Part shown: positions 12,901 through 24,751 of the stretch, in pieces
How the letters are laid out: the number at the start of each line of letters is the position of its first letter
Numbering within the stretch: position 1 is the first letter of the stretch
Source: Strongyloides papillosus
Lineage: Eukaryota > Nematoda > Chromadorea > Rhabditida > Strongyloididae
Direction: 5' to 3'
DNA: 64,000 nt
NCBI GenBank assembly: GCA_005656395.1
Contig: SRSI01000028.1
Coordinates: forward strand, 1,798,001-1,862,000
Program-made: the position numbers and the translations under genes
The notes under the pieces: model-generated
Databases searched by the model: none
The model's input: the letters and a program-made list of their open reading frames with translations, nothing else
What the model was told of the DNA's origin: nothing

Positions 12901-15900
12901 GGAAACCAAAAATTCTTTTACCTACTTAAATTCCAATATTAAATGTCTTTTGACTGGTGATATTGTATCATTTGACAAATATAATCAAACATTCACCTTT
13001 CATGGTCGTCGTGATTCATTTATTAAAATAAATGGAAATCAAATTAATATTCCAGGTGTTGAAGAATATTTATATAAACTTTTTCCTATCAAAGACGTTT
13101 GCGTGACATTTCATAATAATGAGACAACAAAAAAGAGTTTCTTGGTAGCACACCATACAGGAGATAGTGAAATTTTTAATTTCAAAGATATATTGAGTAA
13201 ACATATTCCAATTCATTGGATTCCTGAATATTTTATACATTATAAACAACTTCCACTTAATGCTAATGGTAAAATTGATAGAAATTTATTAAGTCAAAAA
13301 GATCCAATGGTGATTAGAAATGAAGAGGCATTGTGTTCTTCAAATATTTATATCGATAATAGTGAAGAAATTATATGTATTTTGAATTATTATTTACCAG
13401 AAAGCAATGTAACTGTAAATGATAATATTTTTGATAAAGGTGCGAACAGTATTATTCTGATGATGATTGTTCAGGATCTTGAAAATAAATATGGAATAAA
13501 AATAAATTTAAGAGATTTTTTCAAATATAAATCTATTTCACAATTGAAAAAGAATAATTGTATTAGTGTAACAGATAAAGGAGAAAACAAGTTGTTTAAT
13601 GATATTAAAAATGTACCAAAAGATGTACCCTTAACTTATGGGCAAAAGTTTATGTGGCTTGCAAATGAATTTTCAAGGATGAATGATGAGTATACCATTG
13701 AATGGGAATTATTATTTACTAAAGAGCTTTTGTTATCTGTAATAAAGTATGTTATACAAAGTTTAATGAAATTAAATATAACTTTGCGTAGTATATTTGT
13801 TAATGAAAAGTTTAGACTAACACAAGAAGCACTTTCAATGACAGAATGTTTTTTAAATTACCAAAATAATACAGAACAGGTTAATATTTCATTTAATCTC
13901 TCAAAAGACATACCATTTAAAGTCAATGTCATTTCTAATAAACAGTTTCGGATTTTATTTCATCATATATGTGTTGATGGGTTTTCATTTACTATTATCA
14001 GAGATCAGATGATAAATTTGTTTAATAATAATATAAATAAGCACAAGGAAGTAGTTTGTTACTTTGATTACGCGATAGATTATGATAAAAAATGGAGAAA
14101 ATATATGGAAGGTGCCAAATCAATTAAGAATTTAACTTATCAAAAGAAACCAGCTCAGGTATTTGAAACTATTATTAACGTAAACTTTAAAAATATCAGT
14201 GCAAAAAATCACTTCTCCCTTATACTTTATGCTTTTGGATTGTCCTTAAAAGAACATTCCAATAACGAGTTTATTATAAACATTCCAATAATGAGAAGAC
14301 CCATCAAATACATAAAAACAGTTGGATATTTCGTTGAAACCTTTCCATTTATTTTAAACATAAAAGACGATGATCATAGAAATAATTTGTCAATAGTTAG
14401 GGATCAATTAAGTGAAATCCTCGCAAATGAAGTTCCCCAATATCTAATTGAGATGAGTAAAATTTTGGATAAACAAATGACTCACCAAAAGTACTCTTTT
14501 ATGGTTATTTTAGATAATTTCAATTTAAACAATATAATTCGAATAAATAATGAGCTTAGTGTTGAGATTGTGGAGAAAAAAAATTCGATGGGCAAATTTG
14601 ATCAAACTTGGAGGCTAAAAATAGTAAATGACAAACTTGGACTTCAAATTGAATACAATAAAAATTATTTTTCATTAGAAGCGATAAAAAGATATGTGAG
14701 ACAATTTGAGATGTCGTTGAAAATGCTGACTAGAAAAGATTTAAGAAGTGAAATCTTGAAACTAATTCAAGAATGTCTTCAAATTGATGATGATATTGAT
14801 GTAACAAAAAATTTCTTTGAAGTAGGTGGTAATTCTATTAGTGGAGCTCTCTTATGTTCAACTATACGTTATGAATTACAAATTCCTTGCAAAGTAAATA
14901 TACTATTTGAAAATCCAATAATTCAAGATTTCATAAATTATCTTAGGGGGCAATCGAAAATACCGGATGAAAAAATGACTAGAGAGGAAAGGATTGTAAA
15001 TTATAATAAAATAAAACTAAATCCATTTGTAATTCCAATAATAAAATATATGGAAAAAAATATTAGAAGACCAAAAATGAATAGGAAATATGGAAATTGT
15101 ATTAAGATCAAACTTAAAGATTACAATAAGAAATTATTAACTAATAATTTAAATTTTCTATTAAAAATTCAACCCAATCTAAGAAGTATTGCGTATTTCA
15201 AGGATGGAATCTATTATTGCCGTTTTTTAAGTTTAACAGAATCGTTTTTATACATTAATAAAGCAAATAAAGGTCATGAATCTTTTTATCATTATTCTTA
15301 TGATGATTTATTTGTCAAACCATGGATTTATGCTTCAATAGATGAATTAAAAAAGATTTTCCACTTAAATATTGGTCATACAATTATTGACGGTTCCTCA
15401 ATGAAGATTTTAGAAGAGATGATTAAGCCAGAAGTTCGTAAGATATATGAAAATGTTGATATTGGTGAGAGAAGCAAGATAATCAGCACCTTTAAGGCAG
15501 TGTGCAATGAAAATTTAATTGGTGATACGTTAAAGACATATTTAGATGATTGCATGAATGCTTTAGATTCTCAAGAATTTAAACTTCATAGACTGAAGGA
15601 TTTAAGTTCAACAATAATATATATTTTGAATTTAACTAAATATTCATCAATGATAACAACAATATCTTCCAAGAACAATGTTACGCCATTCCTTTACTTG
15701 ATAACAATAATCTCAAAATCATTGTCAAAAGTTTTGAATCTTAATTCCATCTGCTTCAATGTCCCTTTTGATGTAAGACAAAAACATCCATTACTAAATA
15801 ATATTGTCGGAATGTACGTAAATGTCATGCCATTTCTGATAGAATCAACAAATGATGATTCTATTTTAGAGTCTTCAAAAAAAACAATGAAAAAATTATT

Positions 15901-18900
15901 AGAATATTGTGATATATGTACATATTCATATCTAAATAATGACATTTCTATTATGATAATAAATGAAGATATTAAAACAATACACAAAAATATCCCTAAT
16001 AAAAATGAAAAGTTTTCAAAAAATAATTTGTCAATTTTTATAACAACTGGTAGTGAGACAAAAATTTCTATTTACAGAAGAAAAGGATTCATAGAAAATT
16101 TAATTTTTAACAATTTTCTCACTACCATTTCCCAGGAAATAATTAAAGACTTTCTCTTTTATTTTAAGAGACATAACAAAAGACCAGAAACTTCCATGAC
16201 AATCTCTACACTTTTGTTAAGACAAGCTTCATTAACTCCATCAAAAATATGTATAAAAAATGGTAAAATCAATTTTACATACAACGATATGCTAAATATA
16301 ATTAGAAAACGTTCATTTACTATCAAAGAAGATTATTTTAAAGAAATTGGTGAAATGATTGTACCAGAAACAATTATTTCAGTTGAAGTTTCTAGGGAAA
16401 TAAATGATGTGTTTAATATTCTTGGAATTCTTTATTCTGGTGCAACCTACAATCCAATAGATAATGATTTACCATTATTGAGAAAAGAAAGATATTTAAA
16501 ACAATGTAATGGGTTTTTTACGATAAGGAAAGATTCATATAAAATAGAAACATCAAGTGATAACAAATATTTGGAACGGTGCTTGAGATCAAATATGGCT
16601 TATGTTATTTATACCTCCGGAACAACAGGAGAACCAAAAGGAATATGTATTAATGAGGATTCTGTTATTAATATGATAACACAAAGCACAAAAAATTTCT
16701 TCCTGTCGAATAATTCAATTGTCTATCAATTTACAAAGCTTTCTTTTGACAATAGCGTTCTTGAGATATTTGGTCTATTATGCAATGGTGGAATAATCTA
16801 TCAATCGGAATTTCAATATTTTGATTCTTCGAATTTCAAGAATGAGATTGTTAAAGAGAATATAACACATGCTATGTTATTTCCAGGCTTAGTTTCATCA
16901 TTCAATGATGAAGAGAAGAAGCAAATGTCATTGTTGAAATATTGGATTGTTGGAGCTGAAAAGTTACCAAGAAAACTTTTTAATGAAATGATTAAGAATG
17001 ATGTATTTACAGTACAAAACTATGGGCCCACTGAAACTACAGGATATTGCATTTTTAGAGTTATGAGGAAAAATGATAATCCACAAAATATTGGAAAACC
17101 AATAAAAAATATGAATATATTTGTATTAAAAGGTGAAAATGGTTACGGTCAATTACTTGTCTCTGGAATTGGAGTTACAAGAGGTTTTTTGAACAGAAAT
17201 GATAAAAGAAATTATTTTAATGGGATTTGGTATAATACAGGTGATTGTGTTGAAATAAACAAATCAGGAGACATAATATTTGTTGGAAGAAATGATAATC
17301 AGATAAAAATTCGTGGTTTCAGAATTGAATTGAGTGATATTGAATCTACAATCGATCAGCTGGATGGAGTAAAATCTAGTAGAGTTTTATTCGATGATGG
17401 GAAATTGTATGCAGTTTATGTATCCAGCAATAGAAACAAGAATATATGTGAAGAATCAGTAAGAAAACATTGTACTCGTAATTTACCACCTTATGGAGTA
17501 CCAAATCAGATTAAAGAAGTAAATGATATATTTTTAACAAAAAATATGAAGCTAGATAAAGAGAAAACTTTGAGGTTATTCTCAAGTAAGTCTAAGCATG
17601 AGGATCCAGGAGATGATGCGTTACTTATACTTCTAGATATCTGGAAGAAGCACTTGAATAATCCCACAATTACAATAAAAGATAAATTTTTTGAAATTGG
17701 TGGAAATTCTATAAATTCAATGCAAATAGTGCATGAAGTTAACGGTTTATTTGATCCCGAAATTTATGTAACTGACATTTATCGTTATGAAACAATTGAA
17801 GAGATAACAAATAGGAAAGGAATTAAAGTTAAAAAAATAAATAAACAGCTTAGTTTTTCTAACAAAAACACACTTCCATTTAACTTTAATCCTAATAATA
17901 TACAATTATCATTTCAACAGTACCAAATGTACCTTCTTAATCAAACATTTCAATATAGACATACTAATATTTTGTTTGTCGAGGAAATAAATATTAATTT
18001 TTATAAAAAACATCATATTCAAAATGCATTTATGAAACTTGTGGCTAATAATATTATGTTGAGGGCAATATTTATAGAAGATAAACAGACATCAAATATC
18101 GTACAAAGGGTCTTATCATTAACTGAATGTTTTTTCTTTTTTCAAATTCAATCATTTTCCAATTCTTCTGAAGTAAAAGAAGACATTCAAAAAAATTATG
18201 ATATAAGATTTAACTTATCATCAGAAGTCTCTATAAAACCTCGTGTATACTTATTAAATTCAAAATATGTTGTTGTTTTGTTGATGAATCATATAATCAC
18301 TGACGCCTGGACAACAAAAATAATTCATTCAAAGATGAATCAATACCTCTCAATGGAAAATGAAAAACTCTGGGAATTGAGAGATGAGGAAAAAGATATC
18401 TACTCCTACGTAACATATTCTTACAATCAATCACTAAAACATAACATATTCAATAAACTTAGTGATGAATACTTTGAATACTTAACAAATAATCGATTTT
18501 ACGGTGGTTTTTTTGATGTTAACATTAAACAAAGTATCTTAACACCACCTAATCATCAACAACAAACTAAATGTTACATTAAAAAATACTTATTTACTGA
18601 AGAGGAGTCTTTTAAATTACTGACGCTTGCATCATATTATCAGGTGTCACCTTTTGTCATTTTTTTGTCGATCTTTTCATATCACACTTTTTTATCAAGG
18701 GACATCTATATACAATCATCAGTTTATCAACAACATTCGAAATTATTGGAGAGTGATGAGATAAAAAATAAACAAACTCTTTCAATTTTATTTCCATTTT
18801 TTAATAGACCCCTTGGTAGTGAGAATAATAATCCAACTATTTTATCCCAGACAATTGGATTGTTTTTGAATAATCTATTTTTAAACATTAATCTTGATGA

Positions 18901-20209
18901 GTATCAAAAATTAGCAATTAAAGATATCATTGAGATAATCAGGCAATCTATTGATGTATCTCTAAAATATAAAGAAGTTCCATGGCCATTTCTGAAAGGC
19001 AAATTACGATCTAATGGTATGAAATGTTATTTACATGACATATACTTTAATTGTCGTTATGATATGGAGAGTAGTGATAGAGGTGGAAAGAATCATTTAA
19101 TTGAGGAGTTGGAAGAAATAAATAACAATAATATATTAGAGCCAATACAAATTAACATTGATAAGAATGATAATTGTTTTATTTTAGAATATAAAATTCA
19201 TCCCTACATTCTTAACGAGGGCGAAGTGTTGGATATTTATCAAAACTTTGATGACACAATAAAAAATATTTTGAAGGGTGTGATAAGTAAAGAGAAAGAA
19301 GATGATAGCAAAAATATTGTATATGACATAATAAAAGAAGTTTTATCATTACCAATGACATTTAAATTACAGGATAACGATAATTTCTATGAAATTGGTG
19401 GAAATTCATTATCCTTCATTAGATTATCATATCTTCTAAGAGAGAAACTTAAAATTAATATAAATATGGATGATTTTTTGTCATGTGAGAATATAAACGA
19501 TATCATTTCCTTGACTAAAAGAAAAAACAAAAAAGATGCAGAAACAATCAGAGTTATTCTATTCCCAGGGTTATTTGGAAGCACCCACCCATACAGATAT
19601 CTAATCAATCATCTTAGGATAATGTTCAAGAATCCTGAGATAATTCCAATAACATATCCGAGGCATATGGAAAATTTTCATGATTTTAAGTCATTCATTG
19701 AATATTTAAAAATATCATTCCAGGAGAGTTATTGTCCCTTACAAGATATACCAACTCTCTTAATTGGTACTTCATTTGGTGGAATTGTAGCATATGAATT
19801 TTATCTATCAGCACCATACATTAAAAATGGATTTGTCATTAACATTGATGGAATCGCAGACAACAGGTGTAATAAAAGTGTAACCTATGAGGAGCATAAG
19901 AAATTAATCATTGGATACATGGAAAGTTGTGATAAATTATCAAATATAATGGATAAAAATAACTCCAATACAACAGATGTTATAGAACATTCTTGGAATC
20001 TCCTACAAATAGTTGTAAATTATTTACCGAGGAAAAATTTTAGCACTCATATAACATTAATAACATCAATAATCAATGAAAATCCTTATTTATGGTGGAA
20101 TTTATTTACCAATGTTAATCTACATCATCTAAATAGTACCCATAAAGAGATGTTAAATAATGATAACTCAAAAGAAATTGTAAAATATATTAAAAAAAAT
20201 TTACTATAA
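9901..20209 (+). CDS. Non-ribosomal peptide synthetase, nematode NRPS-1-like (PCP-C-A-PCP-C-PCP-C-A-PCP-C-PCP-TE)
   Basis: Multimodular synthetase that condenses amino acids on phosphopantetheine arms and releases the product through a thioesterase. Exon 1 is 9901-10030; a 40-nt intron (10031-10070) leads to one 10,139-nt exon, giving about 3,422 aa. Carrier serines are near residues 181 (YGLDSLQ), 1170 (KGANSII), 1632 (GGNSIS), 2590 (GGNSIN) and 3156 (GGNSLS). C-domain active sites: HHIVGDG (349), HHICVDG (1342), GHTIIDG (1813), NHIITDA (2784). Adenylation domains: about 700-1110 (STSGSSGKPK, LPLNANGKIDR) and 2090-2520 (YTSGTTGEPKG, NYGPTETTG, NTGD, QIKIRGFRIE). Thioesterase: GTSFGG with Ser near 3278. 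There are no E, MT or KS domains. C. elegans NRPS-1 works with PKS-1 to make nemamides; orthology here is inferred from domain order and nematode context. The first ~125 residues match nothing I know. The ATG choice rests on the acceptor at 9889. Confidence 0.93.
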
Positions 20210-20350
20210 TGATAATTTTTATAATCTAAAAACTTATTTTTTTTATCTTATCAAATATAATTAATAAAAGATGTTACAATATTAATATGTTTTTTAAAGA
20301 TATTACTAATAAGAATAGATAATAAACATATAGTAATTTGATAGAATTTT
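20210..20350. other. Short convergent spacer
   Basis: These 141 bp separate the stop codons of the NRPS (+) and the LRR gene (-). They are AT-rich and probably hold both 3' UTR ends. Confidence 0.5.
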
Positions 20351-21218
20351 TTAACATTCCAATTTAAAATTTGTAACTTTTCCAGGATAATTTTTGATTG
20401 AATTAATGATACCCTCAGAGATAAGGGTATTTTTAATATTAAGTATTGTTAGTCTTTTACATGCTGTAAATAATCTTATAACATCAATACTATCAATTTC
20501 ATTTTCACTAATATCAAGGATTGCTAAATTACTCCATGAATAGATGGCTTCTGGAAAGACTGTCAATTGATTTGCGGCAAAATTTGCAGCCTTCACTTTC
20601 TCCCACTTATTTAATTCATCAGGAATCTCTTTTATTTTATTTCTTCTAACATTAATAACTATAAAACAGTATGTAAAAAAAAGAATATTAAAATATTTGC
20701 AAGGAAGAATTAATGAAACCATATGCGTGAACAAATATATTACCATTCATTTACATTTTATTTTCATTGACATAATTATCTCTCAAGCTAAATAACTTAC
20801 AATATAATTCTGGAAATTTCGTTATCATTTTTGTTGGAAATTTTTGTAATTGATTATCTTGTAAAGATACTTTATCAATTGCATATCCTTTCAAAACTAA
20901 GTAAATAGCATCAGCTATATACATTAACGAACATGAAGAAAGATCTGTAAATGTAAGGAATTTTTAATTTTATTTATTTAGGAAAAGATTAAAAAAAAAG
21001 GTATGACTCCTTTTGATTATGTAACTCATAAAATAAATATACATAATTTCTTTTGCATTATTAAATGTTTATCAAAATCCCTTACCAAGGTAGCCTGATG
21101 TTTTTGCTTCTTCACAACGGTGCATGACTTGTGTAACACCTCTCCCAGCTGAGGCAACTTTTGACAAAGTTTCCTTTTCTGAATCAGTAAAATCTTTTGA
21201 CAATTCCTCCGCTGACAT
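20351..21218 (-). CDS. Leucine-rich repeat protein, LRRC20-like
   Basis: Small intracellular LRR protein, presumably a protein-binding scaffold; its role is unknown. Exons 21218-21086, 20944-20801 and 20658-20351 join in frame to 194 aa, close to the roughly 184 aa of vertebrate LRRC20. The N-terminal 60 residues are helical and polar (MSAEELSKDFTDSEKETLSK). Four or five LRRs follow, with VSLQDNQLQKFP, INVRRNKIKEIPDEL, ANFAANQLTVFPEAI and LDISENEIDSID. No signal peptide or membrane segment is seen. Introns are 141 and 142 nt. The gene is convergent with the NRPS. LRR membership is clear; the LRRC20 label rests on size and repeat layout. Confidence 0.85.
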
Positions 21219-22230
21219 CTTTCTTTTTTTTAAATTATAAATGTTTTATGTATAAAAATTAGATGGAAAGAAAGAAAAAAACTGATAAATATACAGTTAC
21301 AAAGTTTTTAGTCAATTTGAAAAATAAGCAATGAGTGATATATTATTTGTTAACAAAATATTAAAGTAGTGATTTAAGATGATATCCGCGACAATAAAGA
21401 GATGTTGTAATGCTTTATATAAATATATAACGGCAGTAGAGTGATCAATTTATACCTTAGTCTTGAACAACTATAGATTCATATGTCATTAAAACTCTAA
21501 AATCGATTAAACCATTATAATTAGTAGTAATATTTACTTCATACTCCTTCTATAAATATACACATTTTTTATTTTATTCTGTTAGCATTTTTTTAAATAT
21601 TGAATGGTGAAGGAAAGAATGATATATATAATAACAATTAAGAATTATGCATATCTAAGATTTTTTTTAAAAATAATAAAATTGATAAATAACAAAGAAA
21701 AGAGATGTACATTATTTTTTTCTGATTTTATAAGATAATAATGAAAAGAATATCTATATATTAAGCACATTACACATCTTTTTGCACCTCAATTTATTAA
21801 TATTACTTCATTTTTACTTTTCAAAGTAATAAAATATTCCTTCAACCATTTTGTAAACAGAATCAACGACCACAATAAAAAAAAGATTATCTTTTTTTTC
21901 ATATTATCTACTAAAATTGTATAATTTAAAAAAAAGTTAAAATTATTTTAACAAAATAATGAAGCCTGTTATCAATGTACATTAAACACATATAAACAAT
22001 TACAAATAAAGATAAATTTGTTAAAAATTATATTTACTTAATAATCCTAAAAATCACTCCTTTTTTCGTGAGAATATCTTTAGCCATCTACATCCATATA
22101 CAATACTTACTCAGCTGATTAAATTATTTACATTGCATAATATCATCTTTATCAAATTCCAAAATGAGAAAGACAAGGATTGTGTATCCTTCATTACTAT
22201 AAATACATATTTATATTTATGGTAACAGGG
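21219..22230. other. Intergenic spacer between divergent genes
   Basis: This is about 1 kb of AT-rich DNA between the LRR gene (-) and the Cys-rich gene (+). GATA-like CTTATC/CTTTATC words occur near 22145-22155, but such words are expected by chance at this composition. Nothing else is recognisable. Confidence 0.5.
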
Positions 22231-22240
22231 GTAGTATCCC

Positions 22241-22250
22241 TATATATAAG
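22241..22250 (+). promoter_or_regulatory. TATA box of the Cys-rich secreted protein gene
   Basis: TATATATAAG lies inside a near-palindromic CCCTATATATAAGGG, about 40-50 bp before the ATG at 22291. It is the clearest core promoter in the window. The short leader it implies suggests this mRNA may not need trans-splicing. Assignment is by position and motif only. Confidence 0.55.
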
Positions 22251-22290
22251 GGAACAAATTATCTTTTAATAAAGATATTTTGAACGCAAC

Positions 22291-23112
22291 ATGCTTTATC
22301 AAATATTGCTACTTCATAGTTTGATTTTTCATCAAACAATAATAAGTGAAATTATACCATTTCTCTATATTAACTCTACAGTCCCAATAAATTCATTTAA
22401 AGGATTATCCATTTCTGGTGAAAATTTAAATGAAAATGATAGAGTTAAAAGACAATCCGTTTATTACATATGTGGAGTCTATCCAAATGAATATTACTCT
22501 ACTGTTCGTAAGTTTAAATATATAATTAAACAATAATTTCACCGATTTAATTTGATAAATATAGCATGTAGTCAAAGTGTAGGTAAATGTACAAATGGTG
22601 GACAACCACTTGGAGTTGGGTGTATCTCAGCAACAGACTGCCTTAGAGCATTTAGCGGAACCTCAACATGCATCAATGGTTGTTGTTGTTCTGTTCCACC
22701 TACCACTACTACACAAAATTACTACTGTTTCACCGGAGAACCATCTAATGTTCGTTGTAGCGATAAAAGTCAATGCCCAGTTGGAAAAAATTGTATGAAT
22801 GGTTTATGTTGTACAGTTATCTCTGAGGAATGGAAATATGCATGTGGTGGATATGCTTCAGTTGCAGCATGCAGTGCACAAGGCACGTGTGGGGCAGGAT
22901 TCCAATGTACAGCATCAAAATATTGTTGTGAATGTAAAGTTGGAAAATCCGGTGGAAGATGTAATAATGGTCAATGTGCTGTTGGATATACATGTCAACC
23001 AAATGGATATTGTTGTTCATCGTGCCCAGGAAATGTAACTCCATTTGGAGCTTGTTACAATGGACAATGTGGTGGTGGAAAACAATGTTGTGCAGGAAAT
23101 ATTTGCTGTTAA
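22291..23112 (+). CDS. Secreted cysteine-rich repeat protein
   Basis: Exons 22291-22507 and 22565-23112 (57-nt intron, GTAAGT...AATATAG) join to 254 aa. The first ~20 residues form a signal peptide, and a furin-like RVKR at 51-54 precedes the mature part, so it is probably a processed secreted protein. From residue ~60 it is built of Cys-rich modules with recurring CxNGxC and CC pairs (CSQSVGKCTNGGQ, CINGCCCSV, CMNGLCC, CCECKVGKSGGRC, CYNGQCGGGKQCC). The pattern recalls EB or lustrin-type Cys-rich repeats in nematode cuticle and matrix proteins. A Thr run (PPTTTTQ) separates modules and may carry O-glycans. No catalytic domain is visible. The exact family is uncertain. Confidence 0.85.
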
Positions 23113-23294
23113 ATTATCGCTATCATAAAATACCTTTAGTCTTGAAAAATCTTTTTCAAATTATACATTTTAAATATCTAATTATTTTTAAAGCTTCAAG
23201 TTGCGTGCAAAATAAGTAAAATGAATGGTCATTTAAAATAATAATAATTCATATCACAATAAAATTATATCATACATTAAATTATAGTTAATTA

Positions 23295-24751
23295 CTACTC
23301 TAATAATATTTCAATTTCACCTTCTTCCACTATTTTTTCATCCTCCACCAGTGATGTTGTAACTTCAGTGGTTGATTGATGCGATGAAATATGTACCATT
23401 GGTATTGTATCAGGGGCACACTCTGAGATACTTCTATTTTTAGATTTATTATCAATTGATATCTTAAGACTATTATCTGGCATAACAACAGTTGAGACTG
23501 ATTTATGGTGAAGATTGTTTGTATTTCCAATTGTTGATTTTTTAACTGTAGCTGAGTAATCATTTCTATTAACAACATTAACATTTGAATTTTTGCGAAG
23601 TTTCAATTTATGTAAGATGATAAAAAGTTCATTTCTAAAGTTTTGATTGAAAAATGCATAACATACTGGATTTAGGCATGCTGACATCATTCCCATTAAA
23701 TGGCATAATGCAAATAATGTTCCAGAGTAGGTGATTACTTTTAATGATAATAACATATGAAAAATATTAAATGGAAGCCAAGCAACTGCAAAAAGTAAAA
23801 CAAGTGAGGCTAATAAAAAGTTTGTCCTTCGTTGTCTCTCAGCAACATGTTTCCTTCTATTATTAGCATCTTCACCAATTAATTTTGTATTATTTCGATG
23901 GACAAATCTTTCATGCATTCTTGAAGCAATCTTTGTGTAAGCAAATACCATAGATACTATTGGAAAAGCATAGTGAATTACAATGATAGATATTGTATAT
24001 GATAATTTACTAAATGGCATCTAAAATGGTATCAATAAAATATATAAATTAATATTTTTTGATAAACAAACCTTCTCCCAAGCAAGTTCATTTTCGTTAC
24101 ATAAATATAATGTCAAATTACAGTATTCAACTTCATAAAACATCGTTGAACTGGAGACAATAACTATTGGTATTGAAAGTAAAAGTGATATAATCCAAAT
24201 AAGAGCAAATAGGACTATTGAAAAAAATTTTTGGCGTTGTTGTTGAGTTGGAAAGATAACAAGAAAATAACGATCTAATGCTATTGCTGTGATGGAGAAT
24301 GTTGATAGGAAGATATTAAAACCACCAATGGAACTAACAAATTTGCACAAGGCATTACCATACTTCCAGAAGGTAAATGATATATTAAAAAATGTTATCG
24401 GTGCAGTGATAGTACAAATCATAAAATCACCCAATGCTAAATTAATTATAAAAAAATTCTGAACAGTCCTCATACTTTTGTTTCTTAGAACAATAAAAAT
24501 TGTTAAAATATTACCAAACGCACCAAATATTATGACCATGGAATAGGCAAATGCAATAATAATTCCTAACTAAAGATAAATAGATATTGTTCTTTTTTCT
24601 TTATCAATAGACTTACCCAGACTGGAGCTCTTTTATGATTAGCAATAACAGGTTCATCTACAAAATAATAATTCAATTTTTCAAATACTTCTATAGCTTG
24701 CGCACATGAAATATCTGATTGGGAATCATTGCTATTTGCGATAGTTACCAT
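23295..24751 (-). CDS. Neuropeptide Y/F-like G protein-coupled receptor
   Basis: Class A (rhodopsin-like) receptor, probably for an RFamide or NPY/NPF-type peptide. Exons 24751-24617, 24569-24072 and 24020-23295 join to 452 aa. Seen: GN in TM1 (near 64), LALGD in TM2 (89-93), an extracellular Cys near 120, DRY at 144-146 after TM3, AWLPFN in TM6 and NPVCYAFF in TM7. The third loop carries RRKHVAERQRRTNF, a basic stretch common next to TM6 in peptide receptors. The tail is Ser/Thr-rich and ends in an acidic cluster. It resembles the nematode npr set, but I cannot name the member. The ATG at 24751 is the first in frame; an unseen upstream exon is possible. Confidence 0.88.
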
